DNA from: Ignatzschineria rhizosphaerae
GTDB taxonomy: Bacteria > Pseudomonadota > Gammaproteobacteria > Cardiobacteriales > Wohlfahrtiimonadaceae
Assembly: GCF_022655595.1 (NCBI RefSeq)
Contig: NZ_CP093379.1
Location: 2,988,010 to 3,052,009, forward strand
Direction of reading: 5' to 3'
DNA length: 64,000 nt
Within the stretch, counting starts at the first letter, position 1. Each line of letters begins with the position of its first letter. A program made the position numbers and the translations under genes. The notes beneath the pieces were generated by a model. That model ran no database searches. It had not been told where the DNA came from and was given only the letters and a program-made list of their open reading frames with translations. Below are positions 56,812-64,000 of this stretch, piece after piece.

Positions 56812-59109
56812 GTGAGCTATATGAAGCGAATTACTACACTAATTTTACTGCTATTTGTGGGTGTTAGTATCGCTTTCTCTCAAGTACATCCTATTGGTTC
56901 AATTTTACAAAATGGCTTGGGAACGACTGAAAAAACTGAAGAAGTAGAGCTTTCGTTGCCTGATCCGATGAATATGACCACATCGTGGTGGGCATATTTT
57001 GAAACAAAAAAGGTCGGAGAGCTTCGTCAATCAGTGATTGATTTCTTAGAAAGAATCGAATCAGATCTTTCGCTTTTGCCAGATGAGATACAAAAACGGG
57101 AGATCCCAAGAATCTCCCATATTAGTGCCAATCTTTTTGCATATGTTGCATTAAAAGAGAAGCAAGTTACTAAAAAAGCGCCCAAACTTGCGTTACAAGA
57201 TGAATATAATATTACTGAGCTATTAGCAATTATTCATCGTGAACGAGATTTAAGTACTGAATTAACCAGTATTCGAGAAGATATTCGGGATCAAGATGTA
57301 CAGTATCGGGATTTAACAAGGCAGATTAATAATCAGTTTGTCTCTTATTTAGAGACGCAAGAGCAGAGCCTTGAGCGCTTTCAATCTGCTTTGAGAATTA
57401 TTACTTTACAGACTGAGCAGGCACTTATTAATGAAAGATTGCGTCTTTTAAAAGCTAATTTGACGATATTAGAAGCTGAGTTTAACGAAATTCAAGAAGC
57501 CAAAAATGTAGCGATTAAAAGGTTAACATTTACCGAAGAAGAGCAGATTGAACTTGATGAGCGAATTAGTAATACAACCATTCGTTTGCAAGAAGCAAAT
57601 ACAAAGTTGTTGCGAGAGCAATCCCAGTTGCTATTATTGCCAGATGAAACGGTAGAAGATCAAGCTGTTGCGCGTTTGAGAAATCAGCGTGTTGCGAAAG
57701 AGAAGATCAATGTCGCAATTTTAGAAGCGCGACTAGATATGTATGAAAATGAGCAAGATACATTATTGATTTTATCGCAAGAAGAGGGGCTTGATGTTGA
57801 GCGTATTCAGAAGAACTATGCTGAGCGTCAGAGGATGCTACAAGATATTTTGGTTAAAGCAAAAGATTGGTTTAACCAAAATGAAGTAGAGCGAAGCAGT
57901 ACCAATGCGTTGTTAGCAGATATTGAAATGCGAGGCGGCGTTAATGAGAATAACTTTCTTGCCGGCATTGCAAATGACCGTTTAACGCTGATTCAAGAGA
58001 CTTCTGTTTTATTACAAAAATTACAAACAGAGATTGCAGATAGCCAGTTTATGGGGCGGATTCTGGAGAATCAATTATTACAATATCAAGGTGTTTTGCT
58101 AAACACGATTAATCGTACAAAAAGTAGCTTAAGTTATGCTTGGCGCAATGTAAAACAGCTCATTCGTATGCCGCTTTTTACCGTGGGTGAAACGCCAATT
58201 ACGGCATTAAGTTTTGCGCAATTTCTCTTGATCGTTTTAGTTTGCTGGTGGATTGCATTTTGGCTTAATCGTATTTTTAATCGAATGGGCAATAAGCGTG
58301 GTGATGATAAATTGCCGGCCTATTATCTTGCGGGGCGTTTAACTTATTATGCGATTATTTTGTTTGGATTCCTTTATGGGTTAACGGCTGTTGGAATTGA
58401 CTTTACCAACTTCGCATTAGTTGCGGGGGCATTGGCTATTGGACTAGGATTTGGTTTACAGTCAATTGTAAACAACTTTGTTTCAGGGTTAATTCTTCTA
58501 TTTGAGCGCTCCATTAAAGTAGGCGACTTTATCGAGCTTTATGATCAAAAAAGTGGTAAACCGCTTTGGGGAGAAGTTAAAGAGATTAACGTTCGAGCGA
58601 CCATTATCTCGGATAATGACAACGTTGATATCGTCATACCAAACTCAGAATTTATTAATACAAAGATGCTCAACTGGACGCTTAAAGAGCCTCAGCGCCG
58701 AATGCGTTATCCTTTTAGGGTTGCTTATGGCACAGATAAAGAGTTAGTTCGTGAAGCCGTATTAGAGCAAGCCGAAGCATTGCCACATACCTTAAAAGGA
58801 ATTCCAGGGCGAAATCCTGCTGTTTGGTTGGTTGATTTTAAAGATCACTATTATGAGTTTGAATTAGTGGTCTGGTTAACAGCGCGAGCCGTTAAAAGAC
58901 CTAATGGGATCAGAGCAGCCTATATGTGGGCAATTGATACGGCGCTTCGGGAGAATAATATCGAGATTCCGGTGCCACAAAGAGAGCATCGTTTTAGAGA
59001 TGGTGCGGTATTACCGGTGGAGAAGGTTCGCCGAGAGATATTAGAAGATGAAGAGATGCTTGAAGATTTCGAAAATGAATTTAATGATGGTAAGCGCAGT
59101 TCGGTATAG
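56812..59109 (+). CDS. MscS-family mechanosensitive channel, large form
   Basis: A 765-residue inner-membrane channel. GTG 56812 has AAGGGG at 5 bp, and a signal peptide follows (MKRITTLILLLFVGVSIAFS). Residues about 60-440 form a helical periplasmic domain of coiled-coil type. Membrane segments then lead to the pore helix VAGALAIGLGFGLQSIVNNFVSGLILLFERSIKVGDFIEL, the MscS signature, and a cytoplasmic cage domain. It is shorter than MscK or MscM (about 1100). It may protect against osmotic shock. An in-frame ATG at 56776 is less likely as start. Confidence 0.88.
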   Translation: MSYMKRITTLILLLFVGVSIAFSQVHPIGSILQNGLGTTEKTEEVELSLPDPMNMTTSWWAYFETKKVGELRQSVIDFLERIESDLSLLPDEIQKREIPRISHISANLFAYVALKEKQVTKKAPKLALQDEYNITELLAIIHRERDLSTELTSIREDIRDQDVQYRDLTRQINNQFVSYLETQEQSLERFQSALRIITLQTEQALINERLRLLKANLTILEAEFNEIQEAKNVAIKRLTFTEEEQIELDERISNTTIRLQEANTKLLREQSQLLLLPDETVEDQAVARLRNQRVAKEKINVAILEARLDMYENEQDTLLILSQEEGLDVERIQKNYAERQRMLQDILVKAKDWFNQNEVERSSTNALLADIEMRGGVNENNFLAGIANDRLTLIQETSVLLQKLQTEIADSQFMGRILENQLLQYQGVLLNTINRTKSSLSYAWRNVKQLIRMPLFTVGETPITALSFAQFLLIVLVCWWIAFWLNRIFNRMGNKRGDDKLPAYYLAGRLTYYAIILFGFLYGLTAVGIDFTNFALVAGALAIGLGFGLQSIVNNFVSGLILLFERSIKVGDFIELYDQKSGKPLWGEVKEINVRATIISDNDNVDIVIPNSEFINTKMLNWTLKEPQRRMRYPFRVAYGTDKELVREAVLEQAEALPHTLKGIPGRNPAVWLVDFKDHYYEFELVVWLTARAVKRPNGIRAAYMWAIDTALRENNIEIPVPQREHRFRDGAVLPVEKVRREILEDEEMLEDFENEFNDGKRSSV

Positions 59110-59250
59110 ATCGGTTATAATACTTGCCAAAATGATTTTGAAATAGAACAGAGGCAATGGAGAATTAAGAGTATTAAATAGTATATTCTCCTTGCGTGAG
59201 TTTAAAGAATTGAAGAATTAGTCGATAAAGAAACGAGATAAAGAAACGAC

Positions 59251-60147
59251 ATGAAAAAGATGACTTTCCAAGAGATGATTTTTACGTTGCAAACTTATTG
59301 GGCTGAGCAAGGTTGCGCCGTATTACAGCCTTATGATATCGAAGTAGGTGCGGGAACATTCCATACGGCAACCTTCCTTCGAGCGCTTGGACCTGAGCCA
59401 TGGGCAGCGGCTTATGTTCAACCATCAAGACGTCCAACAGATGGTCGTTATGGTGAAAACCCTAACCGTTTACAACATTACTATCAGTTTCAAGTGGCGA
59501 TTAAGCCATCTCCTGAGAATATGCAAGAGCTCTATTTAGGCTCACTTGAAGCACTTGGTATCGATACTTCAAAGCATGATATTCGTTTTGTTGAAGATGA
59601 CTGGGAATCCCCAACACTCGGTGCTTGGGGCTTAGGTTGGGAAGTTTGGTTAAATGGGATGGAAGTGACGCAGTTTACCTATTTCCAACAAGCAGGTGGT
59701 CTTGAGTGTAAGCCTGTGTTAGGGGAAATCACTTATGGTTTAGAGCGTTTTGCGATGTATGTGCAAGATGTAGAGAGTGTTTATGATCTTGTATGGTCAG
59801 ATGGGCCATTTGGGACGATTACTTATGGGGATGTTTTCCATCAAAATGAGGTGGAGCAATCACACTACAACTTCTCTCATGCGGATGTTGAGTTCTTACT
59901 AAATTCTTTCAACTTCTATGAGAAAGAGGTTGCAAGATTATTAGAAGCGAATCTTGCATTACCGGCATATGAGATGGTTCTCAAAGCCTCCCACGCATTT
60001 AACTTACTTGATGCGCGTAAAGCAATCTCAGTAACGGAGCGTCAAGGCTATATTTTACGTGTTCGTAAAATGGCAGGAATGGTTGCACAGAGCTACTATG
60101 AATCAAGAGAGAAGTTAGGCTTCCCAATGCTCAATAAAGCAAAATAA
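59251..60147 (+). CDS. glyQ: Glycyl-tRNA synthetase alpha subunit
   Basis: A 298-residue class II aminoacyl-tRNA synthetase catalytic subunit that activates glycine. Characteristic text is [61 protein letters not shown] and [18 protein letters not shown]. It normally partners with GlyS encoded next door, but here a terminator and an unrelated gene follow, so glyS is elsewhere. Confidence 0.97.
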   Translation: MKKMTFQEMIFTLQTYWAEQGCAVLQPYDIEVGAGTFHTATFLRALGPEPWAAAYVQPSRRPTDGRYGENPNRLQHYYQFQVAIKPSPENMQELYLGSLEALGIDTSKHDIRFVEDDWESPTLGAWGLGWEVWLNGMEVTQFTYFQQAGGLECKPVLGEITYGLERFAMYVQDVESVYDLVWSDGPFGTITYGDVFHQNEVEQSHYNFSHADVEFLLNSFNFYEKEVARLLEANLALPAYEMVLKASHAFNLLDARKAISVTERQGYILRVRKMAGMVAQSYYESREKLGFPMLNKAK

Positions 60148-60157
60148 TAAAAAAGAG

Positions 60158-60192
60158 ACAGATGATATGGGCAACCGATCATCTGTTTTTTT
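60158..60192 (+). terminator. Terminator after glyQ
   Basis: ACAGATGAT (60158-60166) pairs with ATCATCTGT (60178-60186), followed by seven Ts. It overlaps an upstream in-frame ATG (60162) of the next gene, which argues against that start. Confidence 0.85.
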
Positions 60193-60257
60193 CATATAGA
60201 GTATTTAAATTAATTGAATCAGATTGTCCAATGACAAAAGAGAATGGTAGAAAAGAT

Positions 60258-61037
60258 ATGGATATGCAGAAATATTTAGATTGTGCTTTAGAGGCTTCAG
60301 AGATCGCTAGAAAGCTCATTGCAACAGCCTATGATGAAAATGCGTTTAAAATTGAGATTAAAGCAGATGCAACGCCAGTAACAGAAGTGGATATCGCGGT
60401 TGAGAAAGCAATCTATGACCATATTTCTAAAGCGTTTCCTGACCATGGTTTTTATGGAGAAGAGAGCGGTCAAAAGAATATGACCTCAGACTTCATTTGG
60501 TTAATTGATCCCATTGATGGTACTAAAGCATTTGTTAGAAGACGCCCGATGTTTTCATGCCAAATTGCGCTGATGTATAAAGGGGAGATTATCTTAGGTG
60601 TTTCAACAGCCCCTTGCTTTAATGGTGGTGAGCGTATTTACGCATTAAAAGGTAAAGGCGCGTTCTTAGAAGATAAGAAAATCTCTATAAGCGATATTAC
60701 AGAATTATCACAAGCGGTATTCTCTTCAGGAAATTTAAAACGCTTAACACAAGATACTGAGAAGTGGGCAAATTACGGAAAATTAGTAGGGCAAGTAAAT
60801 TCGACTCGTGGTTTTGGAGATTTCTTGCAATATCATTTCTTAGCAACAGGGAAGCTTGATCTGATTGTTGAATCTGATGTCAATATTTTAGATATCGCAG
60901 CGCTCTCAATTATTGTGAATGAAGCAGGCGGTAAGATGACAGCATTAGATGGTAAAGCGATCGACCTTGAAGTCACAACGATTTTAGCGGCAACACCAAG
61001 CCTTCATGCAAAAGCTTTAGAGATTTTACAATATTAA
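60258..61037 (+). CDS. Inositol monophosphatase family phosphatase (HisN-like)
   Basis: A 259-residue Mg-dependent phosphatase. Metal-binding motifs are GEESG (Glu pair), IDPIDGTKAFVRR and the C-terminal SDVNILDIAALSIIVNEAGG. The FVRRRPMFSCQIALM and LDLIVESDVNILD text resembles histidinol-phosphatases of this superfamily more than SuhB or CysQ, but substrate is not certain. Starts at 60258 or 60264 have GAAAAGA upstream; ATG 60231 is possible, and 60162 lies in the glyQ terminator. Confidence 0.82.
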   Translation: MDMQKYLDCALEASEIARKLIATAYDENAFKIEIKADATPVTEVDIAVEKAIYDHISKAFPDHGFYGEESGQKNMTSDFIWLIDPIDGTKAFVRRRPMFSCQIALMYKGEIILGVSTAPCFNGGERIYALKGKGAFLEDKKISISDITELSQAVFSSGNLKRLTQDTEKWANYGKLVGQVNSTRGFGDFLQYHFLATGKLDLIVESDVNILDIAALSIIVNEAGGKMTALDGKAIDLEVTTILAATPSLHAKALEILQY

Positions 61038-61193
61038 GTATGATGAATCACTAAAATTGTGCTATAAAAACAGTATAATAAAGACAATTAAGGTTATCGT
61101 GATGATGATCTATAAATAGATATTAGATGCCGTCAATAAACAGTGATTTATTGGCGGTATTTCTTATGAGTAGAAGAATGAGGGGATTGAAAC

Positions 61194-61907
61194 GTGAAGC
61201 TTTGGGGATTAAAACTAGGGGCAGTAAGCCTATTTTGTTTTCTGTTAATGGCATGTGCGCCGCAGCAGCCAACAAAATTATCACCTTCTTATATTTCAGG
61301 CGGTCCTTTAACAGAGCGTTTAAAAAATTATGGGTTAGAGAAGGGGGATGAGGTTTTAATTCGGATTTTTAAAGAGGAGTCTATGTTAGAACTCTGGATG
61401 AAGCCTGCAGGAAAAGAGCAGTATATTCATTTTTCTAATTATCCTATCTGTAATTTTTCAGGTACTTTAGGACCAAAGGTTTACGAAGGGGATCGTCAAG
61501 CGCCTGAAGGCTTCTATCGGGTGAATAAGCATGCTCTCAATCCTTATAGTCGCTTTTATAAATCCTTTAATCTTGGTTACCCCAATAGATTTGATCGCTC
61601 TTTAGGGCGTACTGGAAATTATCTGATGGTTCATGGGAAATGTGATTCTGTCGGCTGTTATGCGATGACTGATGAGCAGATTGAAGAGATCTATAGTTTA
61701 GTGGAGATGGCACTCAAAAATGGGCAAGAGTATGTGGAAGTGCAAGCGTATCCTTTTAGAATGGATGCCGCGCGTTTAGAGCAAGAAAAAGGCTCAAAGC
61801 ATTATGCTTTTTGGGGAAATTTACAAGAAGGCTATGAGCAATTTGAGAAAGCGCAGAGCCCACTTAATTATGGTGTTCAGAAAGGGCGATATCTATTTAA
61901 CAAGTAG
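61194..61907 (+). CDS. YafK/DpaA-type L,D-transpeptidase-fold lipoprotein
   Basis: A 237-residue envelope protein with YkuD fold. In E. coli the YafK relative DpaA (LdtF) removes Braun lipoprotein from murein. The start is GTG 61194 with GAGGGG upstream. It has a lipobox-like signal (LLMACAPQ). The catalytic segment is YLMVHGKCDSVGCYAMTD, with His and Cys of the YafK type. Two Cys, CAP at the lipobox and the Cys of YPICNFSG, precede it. Single gene upstream of tRNA-Ser. Confidence 0.87.
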   Translation: MKLWGLKLGAVSLFCFLLMACAPQQPTKLSPSYISGGPLTERLKNYGLEKGDEVLIRIFKEESMLELWMKPAGKEQYIHFSNYPICNFSGTLGPKVYEGDRQAPEGFYRVNKHALNPYSRFYKSFNLGYPNRFDRSLGRTGNYLMVHGKCDSVGCYAMTDEQIEEIYSLVEMALKNGQEYVEVQAYPFRMDAARLEQEKGSKHYAFWGNLQEGYEQFEKAQSPLNYGVQKGRYLFNK

Positions 61908-61959
61908 GCTTGTCAATTGGGGGGATATCTAGTATCTTATGCTCCTTAACCAATATAAA

Positions 61960-62050
61960 GGAAAAGTGGCCGAGTGGTTGAAGGCGCTCGCCTGGAAAGC
62001 GGGTATACGTTAGTAGCGTATCGAGGGTTCGAATCCCTCCTTTTCCGCCA
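61960..62050 (+). tRNA. tRNA-Ser (GGA)
   Basis: A 91-nt class II tRNA with long variable arm, acceptor GGAAAAG/CTTTTCC and encoded GCCA. Anticodon GGA at 61994-61996. Its 3' end is a usual attachment site for P4-type integrases such as the one downstream. Confidence 0.95.
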
Positions 62051-62060
62051 GACACATAAG

Positions 62061-62087
62061 ACCCTAACATTTGTTAGGGTTTTTTAT
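62061..62087 (+). terminator. Terminator after tRNA-Ser
   Basis: ACCCTAACA pairs with TGTTAGGGT across T, followed by TTTTTATT. Confidence 0.85.
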
Positions 62088-62261
62088 TGCCTGAAATAAA
62101 CAAAAATAAGGGGTATATCAGCGTTTTTGGAGATTTTGAGATTTGGATAAGATCTTATAGCATTTGTTGAAATGCGTTTACTTCACTGAAAATAGTTGGT
62201 AACTTTGTTGGTAAACCTGAAAAGGAATATATATTTACCAACAAAATAGCGGAAATAGGCA

Positions 62262-63431
62262 ATGAAACTTAACTTTTCCAAGATCAAGGCAATTAAACCA
62301 CAAGAAAAACTTACTAAGCATTCGGATGGTGGTGGGCTAGCTCTTTGGGTTTACCCTACGGGGAAAATGCGCTGGGCATTGGCATATAGGGAAGATGGGA
62401 AGCAAAAGACGGCTTATTTAGGAGATTATCCTGCTTATTCATTGGCTGAAGCTAGGTCATGGCGCGATGAGATTAAAAATAGACTAGCTAGATCCTTGCC
62501 AGCAATCGATTCAACACTTAAAGATGAGGCTTATCTTTACAAGAATGTATTTGAGGAATGGTATGCGCGTTGGGCTGGAGAAAAAAAGAGTCAGAAATAT
62601 TCGCAACAAGTAAAAAATGCCATTTATGCCAATGTAATGGATGATTTGGGGAAAATGGATGTTAGGGAAATAAGGCCTTTTACCATTGTTCAGGCGTTGC
62701 GGGGTATGGAAGAGCGGGGAGTGTTAGAGTATTTAAGGCGCGTTAAATCCTCGTTAAAGATGAGTTTTGATTATGCTGTTAGTTGTGGGTTAATAGACTT
62801 TAATCCAGTTGTAGCTGTGGGTACCCAATCATTCAAGAAAGCTGAGAAAAAGCACTTTGATGCACTTAATCCTGAAGAGTTGCCGTTGCTCATTGAAAAA
62901 TTAGAGAATAGGGAAATATCAGGAGTAACACGCTTAGCTATATATTGGCAGTTCCTCACAATGACGCGACCAATTGAGGCTGTCAGCGCTCGATGGGAGG
63001 ATATTAACCTTGAAAAGAAGCATTGGGAGATCCCAGCGGAAGTAATGAAGAAAAGCCGGCCACATATTATCCCGTTAAATGACTTTCTTATTTCGCTGCT
63101 ACCGGAAATTAAAAGCATGAATACGCGTGATACTTATCTTTTTGAGGGGATGGATTACGGTACGCACTTAAACAGGGAAACGCCTAGAATTACGTTGAGA
63201 AGATCTGGTCTAAATAGTACCGCTCATGGATTGCGTGCTTTAGCTGCTACAATACTTGAGGAAGCGGGATATCCAGAGGCTGTTATTAAAGCTGGGCTTT
63301 CCCACGCCAAAGGCGGTGGGGATCAAACTACCCCAGCTTATTTAAGATCCACATTTTATGATGAGCGAGTTGGCATGATGGATTATCTAGGGGGAGTTGT
63401 AGAGCGTGCGCGTAAAGACTTCCTTGATTAA
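62262..63431 (+). CDS. P4-type tyrosine integrase
   Basis: A 389-residue site-specific recombinase. The N-terminal arm-binding DUF4102 domain (KLTKHSDGGGLALWVYPTGKMRWALAYR) precedes the core and catalytic domains. Catalytic residues: Arg236 (MTRPIEAV), His322-x-x-Arg325 (AHGLRALA), His348 (LSHAKGG) and Tyr360 (TPAYLRS). It lies 211 bp past tRNA-Ser on the same strand, the classic position for islands integrated into a tRNA 3' end. The rest of that island and its far attachment site are beyond the window. Confidence 0.93.
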   Translation: MKLNFSKIKAIKPQEKLTKHSDGGGLALWVYPTGKMRWALAYREDGKQKTAYLGDYPAYSLAEARSWRDEIKNRLARSLPAIDSTLKDEAYLYKNVFEEWYARWAGEKKSQKYSQQVKNAIYANVMDDLGKMDVREIRPFTIVQALRGMEERGVLEYLRRVKSSLKMSFDYAVSCGLIDFNPVVAVGTQSFKKAEKKHFDALNPEELPLLIEKLENREISGVTRLAIYWQFLTMTRPIEAVSARWEDINLEKKHWEIPAEVMKKSRPHIIPLNDFLISLLPEIKSMNTRDTYLFEGMDYGTHLNRETPRITLRRSGLNSTAHGLRALAATILEEAGYPEAVIKAGLSHAKGGGDQTTPAYLRSTFYDERVGMMDYLGGVVERARKDFLD

Positions 63432-63432
63432 G

Positions 63433-63572
63433 TCTCCCAACTTTTCGGGAGATCGGTCCAAACTTGGACTGATTGAATTAGATCAACGCATTTTTGCGTA
63501 GGTTAGTCGGAATTCCGACTGACCATTGGTGGGCGTGATATCCCGGCAACGTCTATCGTTATTCCGATAGAC
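63433..63572. repeat. Cluster of five inverted repeats between convergent genes
   Basis: Stems at 63433-63452 (TCTCCC/GGGAGA), 63456-63469 (GTCCAA/TTGGAC), 63486-63499 (ACGCA/TGCGT), 63501-63524 (12-bp arms centred on GGAATTCC) and 63551-63572 (GTCTATCG/CGATAGAC). Each has different sequence. They fill nearly all of the 156-bp gap. Not a known terminator pattern as there are no T runs after the stems. Confidence 0.7.
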
Positions 63573-63587
63573 CTATTTTAGGTGTAT

Positions 63588-64000
63588 TTATTTTTCAATA
63601 TTGAATAGATCAGCAATAAAATTATTTAGTTCTTTTATTTGTCTATCATAATCTTCTTTAGTTACTGGTGTTTTTAATGTGTCCATAAATTCTTTGAGCT
63701 TTTGGTCAGTTTGTTGTTTTTCTAAATCCTGGTCATAAATCATTGCATCATGATGATCGGATAGTTCCCTTGATGCTTCTGTATCGCCATTAATTGCGAG
63801 ATTAAGTAGCTCCCAATCATTTTCAATTTGCTTATAGTTTATATTTTCATCCGTCCATGCCCCAGGGCATTTTTTTAAATATAAGTATGGGTACTTAATT
63901 ATTAATTCCCACAGTTTTTGTTCTTCAAAAGATAATAAATCTTTTCTTGTAATAGCTAGAATTACAAATCTTCTAGACTCTTCAATTTGCCATAGCTTAT
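63588..64000 (-). CDS. Unknown protein, C-terminal part
   Basis: An open minus-strand frame runs from the window edge to a TAA at 63588-63590 and gives about 137 residues. The readable text includes WQIEESRRFVILAITRKDLL, then a Trp/Tyr-rich part, a run of His and Asp, then a Lys/Glu-rich helix ending NNFIADLFNIEK. It is acidic and helical with no recognised domain. Codon use is AT-rich and consistent, so it looks real. It is convergent with the integrase, so is probably cargo of the tRNA-Ser island. Confidence 0.65.
   Translation of the reverse strand, partial: KLWQIEESRRFVILAITRKDLLSFEEQKLWELIIKYPYLYLKKCPGAWTDENINYKQIENDWELLNLAINGDTEASRELSDHHDAMIYDQDLEKQQTDQKLKEFMDTLKTPVTKEDYDRQIKELNNFIADLFNIEK

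Noticed and set aside
60162..60257. Start at 60162 for the HisN-like gene
   Set aside because: It falls inside the glyQ terminator and the added residues are not family-like.

Overview
The window is chromosomal DNA from an AT-rich gammaproteobacterium. The order tRNA-tuf-tRNA-secE-nusG-rplKAJL-rpoBC, the xseB-ispA-dxs operon and separate glyQ are typical of that class. Gene content and composition suggest Cardiobacteriales or Ignatzschineria/Wohlfahrtiimonas-like bacteria, but this placement is a guess and nothing in the window proves it.

Layout. 1-3.6 kb: methionine synthesis (metY end, metA with the acetyltransferase signature Glu111) and a large L,D-transpeptidase. 3.6-17.9 kb: the transcription/translation core, with tRNA-Tyr, -Gly, -Thr, tuf, tRNA-Trp, secE, nusG, rplK, rplA, rplJ, rplL, rpoB, rpoC and nusB. 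18-22 kb: adjacent Mn- and Fe-type superoxide dismutase genes, a 159-bp Correia-like repeat, tcdA, an unknown anchored protein and a short-form adk. 22.4-33 kb: a phosphatase-like autotransporter, an AhpD-like protein, a dicarboxylate/amino-acid symporter, a 2-oxoadipate dioxygenase/decarboxylase (HglS type), glycerate kinase and a GntP permease. 33.3-35.1 kb: a decayed copy of the hglS 3' end, then an AAA ATPase with a possible C-terminal HEPN motif, enclosed by 15-bp direct repeats.

35.13-48.38 kb is the main accessory element. It is a Gamma-Mobile-Trio (GMT) type island: two tyrosine recombinases (GmtY and GmtZ), GmtX, a coiled-coil protein and a RecD-like helicase in one overlapping operon, then a type III restriction-modification system (mod, res) as defence cargo. 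I find terminal inverted repeats (TTAAAAAGCCC, then TATATAGTA) that appear to mark both ends, and an almost complete absence of CCGG inside the island. Its right end lies 27 bp beyond the stop codon of guaA.

48.4-64 kb: a guaA gene whose glutaminase domain has been reduced to a remnant lacking the catalytic Cys-His-Glu, an NlpC/P60 hydrolase, an outer-membrane efflux protein, tRNA-Pro, infA, rph, a second Correia-like repeat, dxs-ispA-xseB, an MscS-type channel, glyQ without glyS, an inositol-monophosphatase family enzyme, a YafK-type L,D-transpeptidase-fold protein and tRNA-Ser. A P4-type integrase beside tRNA-Ser marks the start of a second island that runs off the window. A cluster of five hairpins separates this integrase from a partial convergent gene.

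The most notable points are the glutaminase-less GMP synthase, the bounded GMT island with its CCGG avoidance, the ATPase module between direct repeats, and the hairpin cluster. No rRNA, CRISPR array or intact insertion sequence was seen.
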